Shown: positions 24,015-32,933, numbered from the stretch's first letter. The stretch: 38,666 bases of DNA from Spirochaetales bacterium (GCA_017540815.1 JAFYAI010000099.1:1-38666), one strand, 5' to 3'. The notes: generated by a model not told the origin, from the letters alone. Numbers and translations: made by a program.

Positions 24015-24323
24015 ATGAATCCGTTTGAATTATTAAAAAACTTTAATATGGATGAGATGAAGAAAAAAGCCGATGAGATCAAAGAACAGATGGAGAATAT
24101 TACCGTGACAGGTGAAGCCGGAGGCGGTTTTGTTCGAGTGACGATGAACGGCAGTTTCGACATTCTCGGTATCGACTATGATAACAGTGACTTCATCAAA
24201 GATGACATCGGTATGTTCCGTGATCTGATAATTGCGGCTCACAACGATGCAGTATCTAAACTTCGTGAGAAGATTAACTCCGAATTATCCGGCAAGTTGC
24301 CGTTTGGCGGTCTTGGTCTGTAA
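24015..24323 (+). CDS. ybaB: YbaB/EbfC family nucleoid-associated protein
   Basis: The 102-residue DNA-binding protein starts at ATG 24015 (MNPFELLKNF), 5 bp after GGGAG; a TTG in frame at 24003 lies within the ribosome site and is rejected. It shows the family pattern: an N-terminal helix (MDEMKKKADEIKEQMENITVTGEAGGG), the central VRVTMNGSFDILGIDY and the C-terminal helix with AAHNDAVSKLREKINSEL. YbaB dimers bend and compact DNA and are almost always encoded next to recR, as here (15 bp gap). The usual upstream partner dnaX is not present. Confidence 0.95.
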   Translation: MNPFELLKNFNMDEMKKKADEIKEQMENITVTGEAGGGFVRVTMNGSFDILGIDYDNSDFIKDDIGMFRDLIIAAHNDAVSKLREKINSELSGKLPFGGLGL

Positions 24324-24338
24324 ATACGGAGAACTTGT

Positions 24339-24923
24339 ATGGACGATTTCAATAAACTTGTCTACAGTTTGTCTAAGCTACCAGGTGTCGGACGCAAAAG
24401 TGCCGTTAGGATGGGGTATTATCTGCTTGACCACAAAGAATCGGCAGTTGAGATGTTCTCCAATGTGATCGAGTCTATTCAGAATATCAAAACATGCTCA
24501 GTCTGCGGCAACTACTGCAGCGAAGATCCATGCCCTATATGCAGTGATCATCAGCGTGATATGTCTATCCTATGCATTATCGAGTCACAGTCTGAACTGC
24601 TCGCCATTGAGGAGACCGGGGCTTACAAGGGACAGTATCATATTCTGGGTGGGGCACTTGATCCGCTGTCCGGCAAAGGACCCGACAGTCTCCGTATTAA
24701 TGAACTGCTGGACAGATTGGCGAATGGGCATTTTACCGAAGTGCTTATCGCCACTAATCCGACTGTCGAAGGCGAAAGCACATTCTTATATCTGCAGAAT
24801 ATTCTGTCCGAGAAGGGCTGCCGAATATCCCGAATTGCGACCGGCATACCGATGGGCGGCAGTCTGGAATACACTGACAAGTTTACTCTGTCGAAGGCAT
24901 TGGCATCCAAGCACTACTTATGA
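24339..24923 (+). CDS. recR: Recombination mediator RecR
   Basis: This 194-residue protein acts with RecO and RecF in loading RecA at gaps. It has the helix-hairpin-helix LSKLPGVGRKSAVRMGYYLL, the C4 zinc finger (CSVCGNYCSEDPCPIC), and the Toprim domain with IIESQSELLAIEETGAYKG, then YHILGGALDPLSGKGPDSL, and EVLIATNPTVEGESTFLYL. Length is family-typical. ACGGAG precedes the start. Its stop overlaps the next start by 4 bp. Confidence 0.97.
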   Translation: MDDFNKLVYSLSKLPGVGRKSAVRMGYYLLDHKESAVEMFSNVIESIQNIKTCSVCGNYCSEDPCPICSDHQRDMSILCIIESQSELLAIEETGAYKGQYHILGGALDPLSGKGPDSLRINELLDRLANGHFTEVLIATNPTVEGESTFLYLQNILSEKGCRISRIATGIPMGGSLEYTDKFTLSKALASKHYL

Positions 24924-26056
24924 TAAGCATGATACACAAACGAATTATTTGGATTATTCTCATTCTCAGCCTGTGCCTGAACGGTATATCCTGTTCTCCG
25001 ATGGTGCGTTATGCACGCAGGACTGCACATTCTTACGAGATCCGAGTCAAACTCCGCACGGCGAAGCTGCCGCTGAGTGTTGCCGGCAAGAAACTGGTTA
25101 TAACAGACAGGATAAGTGGTCAGCCGATCATTGCAGCGAAGAAAAACGAGCCTATCATCATTATACAAAACGGCGAACGAACGATGATTAATGACAAGTC
25201 TGTTACGGCAGCTGTCGAGATCACAAGTGAGACCGGCGAGCCGATCTATATCAATGACAGATGTTACTTCGGTATGATCCGCATTATACCAGGACTTGAT
25301 CCGCTTGTGCTTAATATTGTGCCGATTGAGACATATCTGATGTCGGTTGTCTCTTCGGAGATGCCTGTTTCGTTTGAGCCGAATGCTCTTGCTGCACAGG
25401 CGATTATTGCCAGAACTTATTCGTATTATTTTATGCTGCAGCGGGCGGCTGAGAGTTTCGATGTTGATGATACGACAGCATATCAGGTATATAACGGTTT
25501 TGCACAATTGTGCAGTGACGGTTCGGCTGCCCGCAAGTTATTTCGGGTTATTGCTTCAACTTTGGGTGTTATTGCCTGTTATGACAGTAAGCCTATCATA
25601 GCGTATTTCCATGCCAACTCAGGCGGACGCACTAAGTCGGGGCTGTCGTATTTTGGAGCGAAGTCTGATTTCCCATATCTAATCTCACATGACGATCCGT
25701 ATTCTGTTGATCAGCCCGGCTACAGTTGGACCTATACTATGCAGCGTTCCGATTTCGACAGAGTTTTTTCGCACGACTGTGATATTATCCCGACTGATGA
25801 CGGTCAATATGCTATTCGAGTCGGCGGGACGACATTCTCACCTAAACAGGTGAGGGCGAAGATTGGCTATAGCAAAGTCAGGAGCGAGACTTATACGATT
25901 GATATATCGGATGACAATGTGACATTCACAGGATTTGGCTACGGTCACGGAGTGGGTATGAGCCAATGGGGTGCGAATGCTATGGCTAAGCAGAGATGCT
26001 CATTTACGCAGATTATAGAGTTCTATTATCCGGGTGTGACACTTGGAAGATTCTGA
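24920..26056 (+). CDS. SpoIID/LytB-domain protein, exported (possible lipoprotein)
   Basis: The 378-residue protein has an N-terminal hydrophobic signal with Cys25 in LNGISCSP, a plausible spirochaetal lipobox. The SpoIID domain (about 120-375) includes ETYLMSVVSSEMPVSFEPNALAAQ (with the Glu that is catalytic in lytic transglycosylase SpoIID), ARTYSYYF, FHANSGGRTKSG, and the closing GFGYGHGVGMSQWGANAMA. SpoIID itself cleaves peptidoglycan denuded of stem peptides; outside spore-formers, relatives occur in many phyla as cell-wall enzymes. Coupled to recR by a 4-bp overlap, although the functions differ. One GCACAATTGTGC copy at 25502 lies inside. Confidence 0.9.
   Translation: MISMIHKRIIWIILILSLCLNGISCSPMVRYARRTAHSYEIRVKLRTAKLPLSVAGKKLVITDRISGQPIIAAKKNEPIIIIQNGERTMINDKSVTAAVEITSETGEPIYINDRCYFGMIRIIPGLDPLVLNIVPIETYLMSVVSSEMPVSFEPNALAAQAIIARTYSYYFMLQRAAESFDVDDTTAYQVYNGFAQLCSDGSAARKLFRVIASTLGVIACYDSKPIIAYFHANSGGRTKSGLSYFGAKSDFPYLISHDDPYSVDQPGYSWTYTMQRSDFDRVFSHDCDIIPTDDGQYAIRVGGTTFSPKQVRAKIGYSKVRSETYTIDISDDNVTFTGFGYGHGVGMSQWGANAMAKQRCSFTQIIEFYYPGVTLGRF
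25502..25513. repeat. GCACAATTGTGC palindrome, copy 5 (in spoIID-like gene)
   Basis: Exact 12-base palindrome, preceded by TT, read as Ala-Gln-Leu-Cys. It is the only exact copy outside the aro operon. Confidence 0.85.
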
Positions 26057-26100
26057 CAAAAAAAATCAGCAGGGATTAATCCCTGCTGATTTTTTTTGTC
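26055..26100. terminator. Terminator after the spoIID-like gene
   Basis: 21-bp perfect stem (26055-26075 with 26080-26100) containing ATCAGCAGGGA/TCCCTGCTGAT with loop TTAA and flanked by A8/T8 tracts. Confidence 0.92.
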
Positions 26101-26118
26101 CTTTTTCCCATTTATTCC

Positions 26119-26147
26119 TTGAAAAAAAATGATAAATAATGTATGAT
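26119..26147 (+). promoter_or_regulatory. Promoter of the ligase-ACP-acyltransferase gene
   Basis: TTGAAA (26119-26124), 17-bp spacer and TATGAT (26142-26147), 36 bp before the ATG. Confidence 0.65.
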
Positions 26148-26182
26148 AAAACATATTTATAAAGGAAGATAAAGGAAATATC

Positions 26183-28648
26183 ATGATAAAGGATTTTAAC
26201 AAAACTGCAATCATTGCGGGGACGGCTCGGATCAGCTACAATGAGATGCTGCGTCGGATAGCGGATTTTGCGAAGGTCTGTCCGCAGGAGAAAGGTGCAA
26301 AGACGATAATCCTCAGTGAGAATCGATCAGGTTGGATATATGCTTTGTTCGGGATATGGACAAACCGAGGGATAGCTGTGCCTGTTGATGCGACGAGCAC
26401 TGCCGATGATGTTGCTTATATTCTGAATGACAATAAGCCTGACTGTATCTGGACCAGCCGACAGAAAGTCGATACGGTTAAAGAAGCGATGCGTCTTGCC
26501 GAAGCCAATATACCTGTGCTGCTTATCGATGATTATGAGAATGCAGATGTAAGTTCGGAGCCTGCAAAGATTGAATACAATGATGATGATACGGCTCTTA
26601 TCATTTATACATCAGGTACGACAGGCAATCCGAAAGGCGTAATGCTGTCATTTCTCAATCTGTTTACGAATATCAAATCTGTTGCTGACGATGTGCCTAT
26701 ATACAATGCAGACAGGCGATGCCTTGTGCTGCTGCCTCTGCACCATGTCCTGCCGCTGATGGGAACTGTTATCGCTCCGATAACACGAGGCGGTGGTGTG
26801 GCGATTAGTCCGTCGATGACCGGCAAGGATATTATGGATACCCTGCAGATTGGCAAAGTCGGTATAATGGTTGGCGTGCCGCGTCTGTGGCAGACTCTCT
26901 ACAATGCGATGAAGAAGAAGATCGACGAACACGGTATTACAAGAGCGTTGTTTAATATGTGCCGCAAGGCTAACAACCGCACGCTGTCACGGATAGTATT
27001 CAAGTCTGTCCGCAAGAAGATGGGCGGCAAGATCGACTATCTCGTCAGCGGTGGTGCTGCACTAGACAGTGATACCGCATGGGGATTGAAGACGCTCGGT
27101 CTTGATGTCCTGGAAGGCTATGGCATGACGGAGTGTGCTCCGATGATCTCGTTTACACGACCTAATGACATATTGCCGGGGTCTGTCGGACGCGTGCTGC
27201 CTTGTATGGAGACTAAGATCTTGGAAAATGGAGAACTGTGTGCAAGGGGTCCTAATGTAATGCAGGACTACTACAATATGCCGGATGAGACAGCTCAGGT
27301 CCTTGACAGTGACGGCTGGATCCATACAGGCGATATGGCTCGCTTCGACGAAGAAGGTCACCTGTTCATCACAGGCAGAACTAAGGAGATCATAGTCCTT
27401 AGCAATGGCAAGAATGTCAATCCTGCTGAGATAGAAGTCAAATTGGAGAAGTATTCGTCTATAGTTAAAGAGGCAGCTGTTACTCAAGACGGTGATATGC
27501 TCAAAGCTATCATTGTGCCTCAGACAGAATGGATCGGCAGCAAGAGCGATGATGAGGCAGAAGAGATCCTTAAGACAGATGTGCTGCAGCCTTATAATCA
27601 GAGTGTGTCACAGTATAAGAAAGTGATGGGTGTATTCATATATCGCGGAGAGCTGCCTCGGACTAAGATGGAGAAACTTCAGCGGTTTAAGCTGCATGAG
27701 ATATTGGAGTCAGGATCGCATAAGCAGATCAAGAAAGAGATCCCTGAACCTGAGTTTGATGAATACCGCATTATCAAGGAGTATATCGCTTCTGATAAGA
27801 AATGTGAAGTTCATGCAACGGATAATCTGGAGACAGACCTTGCATTTGATTCACTTGACCGCATTGAGTTACAGACATTTATTGAGCAGACATTCGGCAT
27901 GGAGATGAGTGCTGACTCGCTTACGACATTTAAGAATGTGCTGGAGCTGGCAGAGACCGTTGCAAAGCAGAAAACGCGGCAGGAGATAGAGACTGTGGAT
28001 TGGGCCGGGCTGCTGCAGGCTGCTAATCCCAATCTTAAGCTGCCGAACTTTTGGTGGCTTACCGGCAGCCTGATCGCAGGCATTGCTCATGGTGTATTCC
28101 GACGCAGACTGAAACTCGAAGTCCGCGGTATTGATAATCTGCCTGCCGATAAGCCATTTATCCTCGCACCTAATCATCAGAGCTCGATGGATCCGCTGCT
28201 TGTAGTTGCTAAGATGCCGGGGCGTGTTGTTCGCAGGACTTTTTTCTATGCTAAAGAAGAGCATGTCAAGAGCAAGCAGCTCAAATTCCTTGCAAGACAT
28301 CACAATATCATCTTAATGGAGAAAACAGATCTTAAGAACTCCATCCTCAAGATGGGAGAAGTACTCAAAAGCGGACGAAACCTTGTTATCTTCCCGGAGG
28401 GCACCCGAACACATGACGGTAAAGTGCAGGAGTTTAAGAAGACTTTCGCCATTCTGTCCAAAGAGCTCGGCATCCCGATCGTGCCGGTAGTTATCCGCGG
28501 GGCATTTGAGGCATTGCCTAAAGGAGTGCATTATCCTCTTAAGAAGCCTGTTTCAGTCGAATATCTGCCGCCTGTTATGGCAGATGAATCGATGAGTTAT
28601 GATGAGTATTCTGAGAAGATCAGATCTCTTATAGCAGATAATCTATAG
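26183..28648 (+). CDS. Acyl-activating enzyme - acyl carrier protein - acyltransferase fusion
   Basis: The 821-residue protein has three modules. Residues about 1-525 are an AMP-forming acyl-CoA/ACP synthetase: YTSGTTGNPKG (Ser144 within), LEGYGMTECAP, WIHTGDMARFDEEGHLFITGR and NGKNVNPAEIE. Residues about 528-605 are an acyl-carrier-like domain with FDSLDRIEL, Ser557 being the phosphopantetheine site. Residues about 620-821 are a PlsC-type acyltransferase: NHQSSMD with His665 (HX4D) and FPEGTR (Glu739). It resembles E. coli Aas, which also joins an acyltransferase and a synthetase, but the order is reversed and a carrier domain is built in. Likely role: activation of free fatty acids and transfer to lysophospholipid. 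No strong membrane helices are obvious. Single-gene unit. Confidence 0.92.
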   Translation: MIKDFNKTAIIAGTARISYNEMLRRIADFAKVCPQEKGAKTIILSENRSGWIYALFGIWTNRGIAVPVDATSTADDVAYILNDNKPDCIWTSRQKVDTVKEAMRLAEANIPVLLIDDYENADVSSEPAKIEYNDDDTALIIYTSGTTGNPKGVMLSFLNLFTNIKSVADDVPIYNADRRCLVLLPLHHVLPLMGTVIAPITRGGGVAISPSMTGKDIMDTLQIGKVGIMVGVPRLWQTLYNAMKKKIDEHGITRALFNMCRKANNRTLSRIVFKSVRKKMGGKIDYLVSGGAALDSDTAWGLKTLGLDVLEGYGMTECAPMISFTRPNDILPGSVGRVLPCMETKILENGELCARGPNVMQDYYNMPDETAQVLDSDGWIHTGDMARFDEEGHLFITGRTKEIIVLSNGKNVNPAEIEVKLEKYSSIVKEAAVTQDGDMLKAIIVPQTEWIGSKSDDEAEEILKTDVLQPYNQSVSQYKKVMGVFIYRGELPRTKMEKLQRFKLHEILESGSHKQIKKEIPEPEFDEYRIIKEYIASDKKCEVHATDNLETDLAFDSLDRIELQTFIEQTFGMEMSADSLTTFKNVLELAETVAKQKTRQEIETVDWAGLLQAANPNLKLPNFWWLTGSLIAGIAHGVFRRRLKLEVRGIDNLPADKPFILAPNHQSSMDPLLVVAKMPGRVVRRTFFYAKEEHVKSKQLKFLARHHNIILMEKTDLKNSILKMGEVLKSGRNLVIFPEGTRTHDGKVQEFKKTFAILSKELGIPIVPVVIRGAFEALPKGVHYPLKKPVSVEYLPPVMADESMSYDEYSEKIRSLIADNL

Positions 28649-28655
28649 TAAAATC

Positions 28656-28681
28656 AAAAGCGGCTTGTTCAAGCCGCTTTT
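28656..28681. terminator. Bidirectional terminator between the acyl-activating gene and the hybrid kinase
   Basis: 11-bp stem AAAAGCGGCTT/AAGCCGCTTTT, loop GTTC, between convergent stop codons. Confidence 0.88.
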
Positions 28682-28698
28682 ATTTATGATAAATAATG

Positions 28699-31461
28699 TT
28701 ATTTCAGCAGAATCTGCATTGTCCTAATAATCTGTTCCATATCATAGGGCTTCGCAAGGTGTGCATTCATGCCTGCATTCAGAGCGGCTTCTTTGTCTTC
28801 AACGAATGCGTTGGCAGTGACTGCCGCTATCGGGATATTTGCTTTGACAGGATCATCCAATGATCTGATCAGTTTAGTTGCTTCGTATCCGTCTGTATGC
28901 GGCATCTGTATATCCATAAGAACAATATCATAATATCCGGGTTCAGCATTATTAACCATTTCTACAGCCTGTTTGCCGTCAGATGCGATCTCTACTTGGA
29001 ATCCGATCTGCTCCAACAGTGCTACAGCGATTATTTGGTTGGTCTCTACATCTTCTGCGAGCAGCACTCTTTTGCCTGTGAAATCAACATCATGTTTTGT
29101 AAGTTCTTCTTGTTTCGCAGGAGCATCACATATCTTGAATGAGATCGTAACTATAAACTCAGAACCATTGCCTTCGCAGCTGTTTACTTCTATCTTGCCG
29201 CCCATCATATCGATTAGTTTCTTTGTTATAGCCATTCCCAAACCGGTGCCTTCTATGCCGCTTACAGTTGAGCTTTCTTCTCGGCTGAATGCTTCAAATA
29301 TTTCGCTGCGGAACTTTTGACTCATTCCTATGCCATTATCACTTATGCAGAATGTGTATGCTGTCCAAGAGTCTTCTTCGGCAGGGAATTCTTTAACAGT
29401 CATATTTATCTGACCGCCATCAGGCGTGAACTTGATGGCATTGCTAAGTATGTTGAGCAGTATCTGATTGAGCCGCATTTTATCGGCCATTACATATTCA
29501 TGTCGGATGTCGATATTTACTGTGAAATGATGCTGCTTTGCAGTAAGATTGGCCTGTATGATCGTCTGTATATCATTGATCAGATCAGTGAGATTCACAG
29601 TTGTCTCATCTAATGTGACTTTACCGCTTTCAATGCGGCTCATATCTAACACATCGTTAATGAGTGACAGCATGTGCTGGCTTGATACTGCGATCTTAGA
29701 CAGATATTCACTGAGTTTCTCTTTGTCTTCGAGACTGCCTTGTGCCAGAGTCGTGAATCCGACTATAGCATTCATAGGTGTGCGAATATCATGTGACATA
29801 TTGTTGAGGAAAACAGTCTTGGCACGGTTGGCATGTTCCGCTGCAGTCAGTGCTGCTTTTGAGCGTTTGGCATCACGGACAACGAAATATATGATAAAAC
29901 CTGCGAATACCAACATAAACAGCACAAACATAAGCATATTATCGAGGATGGCATCTTTGAATGAATATGAGTAAAGTTTAGATGTGTACTTGTATGCTAT
30001 ATTTTGTGCATAGTCAGAGCCTATGGCATTGATACCGCGGTTAAGGAGTTTGAGCAGTCCTTCATTGCCGATCTCTACTCCGAAACATCTGCTGTCACTT
30101 ATATTCAGCGGTATCAGTGTCAGCCGGCGGTATTTCCTGTTCCTCAGCATCTCATTGCGCAGACCGTTAATAGTCATGCAGTCTACAGCCCCTTCCAATA
30201 CAGCATCGAGACATTCTTCGATAGAACTGAAGAATGAGATCTTTGCATTAGGGAAGTTTGTGCGAATATAATAATACTGCATGTTGTTTTTCTCATTCGC
30301 AGCAAAGTGCATCTGAGCATTAAAATCCAATAAAACATCATTGCTGCGGCATATAAGTATTGGCGGTGTTGATGTTACAGAACTTGACTGGTTAATGCCG
30401 CTTTCTTCTGAGTAGTATTGGCTGCCGCCGGTCGGAAATACGACATCTATCTCGGAATTCTTCATTCGCTCTAACATCTCAGAGTAACTGTCGAATGGGA
30501 TATAGTTGATCGTTATATCATTAATACCCAATCTCTGCATTATAGTCGGCATAATATCCTGCACAAGTCCTGTGGTTTTGCCGGATTTGTCAGTGTCACT
30601 GTATGGCATGTAATTGTTCATATATCCGACATTGATAGATGTGTGTTCCTCTCTCCATTTGCGTTCTGCTTCGGAGAGCGGGCTGCTTGATACACTCAGA
30701 GAGTAGTATTTTATCTGCAGAGAATGGATATAATGCGGTTCGTAGACAGATAGCATTGTTTGTGCATCATTGAGTTCTTGCAGCAGATCGGGGCGTTTGA
30801 TATTTACACAGAGATAATATTCTGATTCTCCGAACGGGCATAATACTTCAGCATGAGCACGCTTGTATGCACCATCGCCTTCTGCGGCAAGGATGTCTAC
30901 TTTATGCGAGTCGAAAGCATCAAACAGATCGTTATATGCCTGATATGTGATAATACTTGCTTTGATATTGTTATTCAGCAGAAATCTCGCCAAGACATCT
31001 ACCACGGCACTGTCGAGGACTCCAATCTTTTTGCCGTTCAATGATTGCAGTGCAATCGTTATATCGGTATCTGTTTCGTGTTTGACCAGACTGTAAGTTT
31101 CATTACCCATCGCTGCCTGCGGATAGCCGATTAGACCTTCGCGATCCTTTTTCCATGCAAGCCCTGCCAACAGATCAATCTGTCCGTTCAGCAGCATTGT
31201 ATATAGCTCTCCGTAGCTGCCGTATATGTATTGATATTTCCAGCCGGTGTACTCTGACAGCTTACGGTAATATTCGTAAGCATATCCTGTCCTGACGGCA
31301 TCTTTTTTTGCACCTTCCTGAAATACTTCATTTTCATAATATCCGACACGGACTGTCTTGACAGTTCTTTGCTCGGTATAGGCATTCTGTGCTGCTGCGG
31401 ATGTTATTAATGTTATTAAACATAATAATATAACTCTTCGGAATGGAATATTCATTGTCAT
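28699..31461 (-). CDS. Hybrid sensor histidine kinase with two periplasmic solute-binding domains (BvgS-like)
   Basis: This 920-residue protein has a signal sequence, then two tandem SBP_bac_3 domains (about 34-260, with VRVGYYENEVFQEGA and IDLLAGLAWKKDREG; and about 275-495, with INVGYMNNYMPYSDTDKSGK and IDVVFPTGGSQYYSEES). One membrane helix (509-528) follows, then HisKA with NNMSHDIRTPMNAIVGF (phospho-acceptor His557), an HATPase domain (NILSNAIKFTPDGG, DNGIGMSQ, GTGLGMAITKKL) and a receiver with Asp850 in VLMDIQMP. Such sensors bind small solutes such as amino acids in venus-flytrap domains. No Hpt domain or output regulator is encoded here. It is cotranscribed with a YqaE-type peptide gene 10 bp upstream. 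Confidence 0.95.
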   Translation of the reverse strand: MTMNIPFRRVILLCLITLITSAAAQNAYTEQRTVKTVRVGYYENEVFQEGAKKDAVRTGYAYEYYRKLSEYTGWKYQYIYGSYGELYTMLLNGQIDLLAGLAWKKDREGLIGYPQAAMGNETYSLVKHETDTDITIALQSLNGKKIGVLDSAVVDVLARFLLNNNIKASIITYQAYNDLFDAFDSHKVDILAAEGDGAYKRAHAEVLCPFGESEYYLCVNIKRPDLLQELNDAQTMLSVYEPHYIHSLQIKYYSLSVSSSPLSEAERKWREEHTSINVGYMNNYMPYSDTDKSGKTTGLVQDIMPTIMQRLGINDITINYIPFDSYSEMLERMKNSEIDVVFPTGGSQYYSEESGINQSSSVTSTPPILICRSNDVLLDFNAQMHFAANEKNNMQYYYIRTNFPNAKISFFSSIEECLDAVLEGAVDCMTINGLRNEMLRNRKYRRLTLIPLNISDSRCFGVEIGNEGLLKLLNRGINAIGSDYAQNIAYKYTSKLYSYSFKDAILDNMLMFVLFMLVFAGFIIYFVVRDAKRSKAALTAAEHANRAKTVFLNNMSHDIRTPMNAIVGFTTLAQGSLEDKEKLSEYLSKIAVSSQHMLSLINDVLDMSRIESGKVTLDETTVNLTDLINDIQTIIQANLTAKQHHFTVNIDIRHEYVMADKMRLNQILLNILSNAIKFTPDGGQINMTVKEFPAEEDSWTAYTFCISDNGIGMSQKFRSEIFEAFSREESSTVSGIEGTGLGMAITKKLIDMMGGKIEVNSCEGNGSEFIVTISFKICDAPAKQEELTKHDVDFTGKRVLLAEDVETNQIIAVALLEQIGFQVEIASDGKQAVEMVNNAEPGYYDIVLMDIQMPHTDGYEATKLIRSLDDPVKANIPIAAVTANAFVEDKEAALNAGMNAHLAKPYDMEQIIRTMQILLK

Positions 31462-31471
31462 TGCCTTATTC

Positions 31472-31624
31472 CTAATTTGCTACATTGAATATAATCGCCG
31501 CTATAACACCGGGCACCCAGCCGATACATGTCAGTATCAGTGTCAGCAATATCGGACCGCAGCCCTTGTCATATACTGCCAATGGCGGGAAGATTATACA
31601 CAATAAAACTCTCCAGATACTCAT
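31472..31624 (-). CDS. YqaE/Pmp3-family small membrane protein, copy 1
   Basis: The 50-residue protein starts at ATG 31624 (MSIWRVLLC), preceded by AAGGAG. A longer frame starts 30 bp upstream, but its first ATG overlaps the promoter -10. Two hydrophobic helices flank the family phrase FPPLAVYDKGCGPILLTLIL and GWVPGVIAAIIF. Pmp3/YqaE proteolipids affect membrane potential and stress tolerance. It lies 10 bp upstream of the hybrid kinase, making a two-gene unit, and it is a close paralogue of the gene at 34671-34820. Confidence 0.93.
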   Translation of the reverse strand: MSIWRVLLCIIFPPLAVYDKGCGPILLTLILTCIGWVPGVIAAIIFNVAN

Positions 31625-31644
31625 AGTTATCTCCTTATATATGT

Positions 31645-31673
31645 ATAATAGCAACTAATTGTTTAAAAGTCAA
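31645..31673 (-). promoter_or_regulatory. Promoter of the YqaE-1 / hybrid kinase unit
   Basis: On the minus strand TTGACT (31673-31668), 17-bp spacer and TATTAT (31650-31645). Confidence 0.7.
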
Positions 31674-31702
31674 TGAATAAATAAAAAAATCGTTTAAAAC
31701 AA

Positions 31703-31730
31703 ACAGGATTTTGCAAAAGCAAAATCCTGT
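31703..31730 (-). terminator. Terminator of the oxidative-stress cassette
   Basis: 12-bp stem ACAGGATTTTGC/GCAAAATCCTGT around a four-base loop, followed on the minus strand by TTGTTTT, 13 bp after the flavoprotein stop. Confidence 0.8.
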
Positions 31731-31743
31731 CCTAAGAAACTGA

Positions 31744-32376
31744 TTATCCAAATATCTTTGCTGCCATTACTGATATTTTTGCACATTCCTGTGGAAATAC
31801 TGTGTCATGGCGAAACTGCTTTGCCTGCGGATCGAATATCGACCACGGCCAGTCTGTTTTGCTGTAGTCTTTGAGCTGCAGAGTGTCTCCGCTTATAAAT
31901 ACTTCCGTCGGACCGACGAAGCGGCAGAAAGTCTGCCGATAGTTCTCCATCATATCAGTGAAATATGTGTCGGGAGCATTGCTCGTCATAATGAGCAGCA
32001 CCGGTATGGGATGCTCATTGCAGCAGGGGGTGTCCTTGTTATAGGTGAGATTTTGGAAGATGAGCCTCTCATACAATGCCCGAAATGATGCGGTGAGTTC
32101 CGACAGATAATTCGGAGAACCGATTATCAGTCCGTCTGCACTGCGTATCGCATCAAGCACCGGTTTTAATCCGTCACGGCAGATACACTGACCTTTGATC
32201 TTCTCTTTCTTGCATCCGAAACACGATATGCAGCCTGTGTAACGCTCCAATCGGAACAGATCAAATTTCTCAACCGATGCACCGGCTGATTCTGCTCCTT
32301 TTATTGCTTCATCGATGAGTGTGTCTGTGTTCCACCCTTTTCTTGGTCCGGCATTCACTGCGATGATTTTTTTCAT
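31744..32376 (-). CDS. Flavodoxin-fold NAD(P)H-dependent reductase, iron-sulfur flavoprotein-like
   Basis: The 210-residue protein has the flavodoxin-like FMN fold: AVNAGPRKGWNTDTLIDEAIKG (phosphate loop), ADGLIIGSPNYLSELTASFRALYER (second FMN loop). Between them is a Cys-rich segment, CISCFGCKKEKIKGQCICRDG (about 49-69), resembling the [4Fe-4S] motif of iron-sulfur flavoproteins. Cluster binding is inferred. The C-terminal half has WPWSIFDPQAKQF, unlike the short NADPH-FMN reductases. It overlaps the glutathione peroxidase by 4 bp and ends the cassette, so it probably works in redox defence. Confidence 0.85.
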   Translation of the reverse strand: MKKIIAVNAGPRKGWNTDTLIDEAIKGAESAGASVEKFDLFRLERYTGCISCFGCKKEKIKGQCICRDGLKPVLDAIRSADGLIIGSPNYLSELTASFRALYERLIFQNLTYNKDTPCCNEHPIPVLLIMTSNAPDTYFTDMMENYRQTFCRFVGPTEVFISGDTLQLKDYSKTDWPWSIFDPQAKQFRHDTVFPQECAKISVMAAKIFG

Positions 32377-32933
32377 TGTGTGTCCCCCTGTTCAGATAAC
32401 AATGCTTTTACGCATTCTTCTACTTCCTGCATATCGGCAGTCGGCTCAAATCGTGCAGCGACACTGCCTTTGCGATCAACGATGAATTTTGTAAAGTTCC
32501 ATTTAATATCGGGTTTTTTTGCCCAATCCGGGTCTTCTTCCGAGAACTTTTTCTCAAGCAGAGCTTTGTATTTGTGTTCGCCGAATCCTTCAAAGCCTTT
32601 TTGAGATTTCAGATAAGTATACAGCGGAAGTTCATTCTCTCCGTTTACATCGGCTTTTTTCATCTGAGGGAAAGTCGTATTAAAGTGCATAGTGCAGAAC
32701 TCATGTATCTCATCATCAGTCCCCGGAGCCTGTCCTCCGAATTGGTTGCATGGAATATCAAGTATCTCAAGCCCCTGATCGTGATAGTCTTTATACATCT
32801 GCTCAATCGGAGCATACTGAGGTGTAAAACCGCATCCTGTAGCTGTATTAACTATCATAATTACTTTACCTTTATAGTCGGCAAGATTCAGTTCTGCTCC
32901 TTTCCCTGTTGTGATTGTATAGTCATATATCAT
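32373..32933 (-). CDS. Glutathione peroxidase-family thiol peroxidase
   Basis: This 186-residue peroxidase has the active-site NTATGCGFTPQY with the peroxidatic Cys34 (Cys, not selenocysteine), the Gln64 in IPCNQFGGQAPG and the Trp-Asn in IKWNFTKFIVDR. All members of the catalytic tetrad region are present. Bacterial Cys-type enzymes of this family usually reduce hydroperoxides with thioredoxin. The start ATG lies 50 bp after the upstream fusion gene. Confidence 0.95.
   Translation of the reverse strand: MIYDYTITTGKGAELNLADYKGKVIMIVNTATGCGFTPQYAPIEQMYKDYHDQGLEILDIPCNQFGGQAPGTDDEIHEFCTMHFNTTFPQMKKADVNGENELPLYTYLKSQKGFEGFGEHKYKALLEKKFSEEDPDWAKKPDIKWNFTKFIVDRKGSVAARFEPTADMQEVEECVKALLSEQGDTQ

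Noticed and set aside
24544..25191. 215-residue plus-strand open frame
   Set aside because: Out-of-frame overlap with recR and the spoIID-like gene, both of which have complete motifs.
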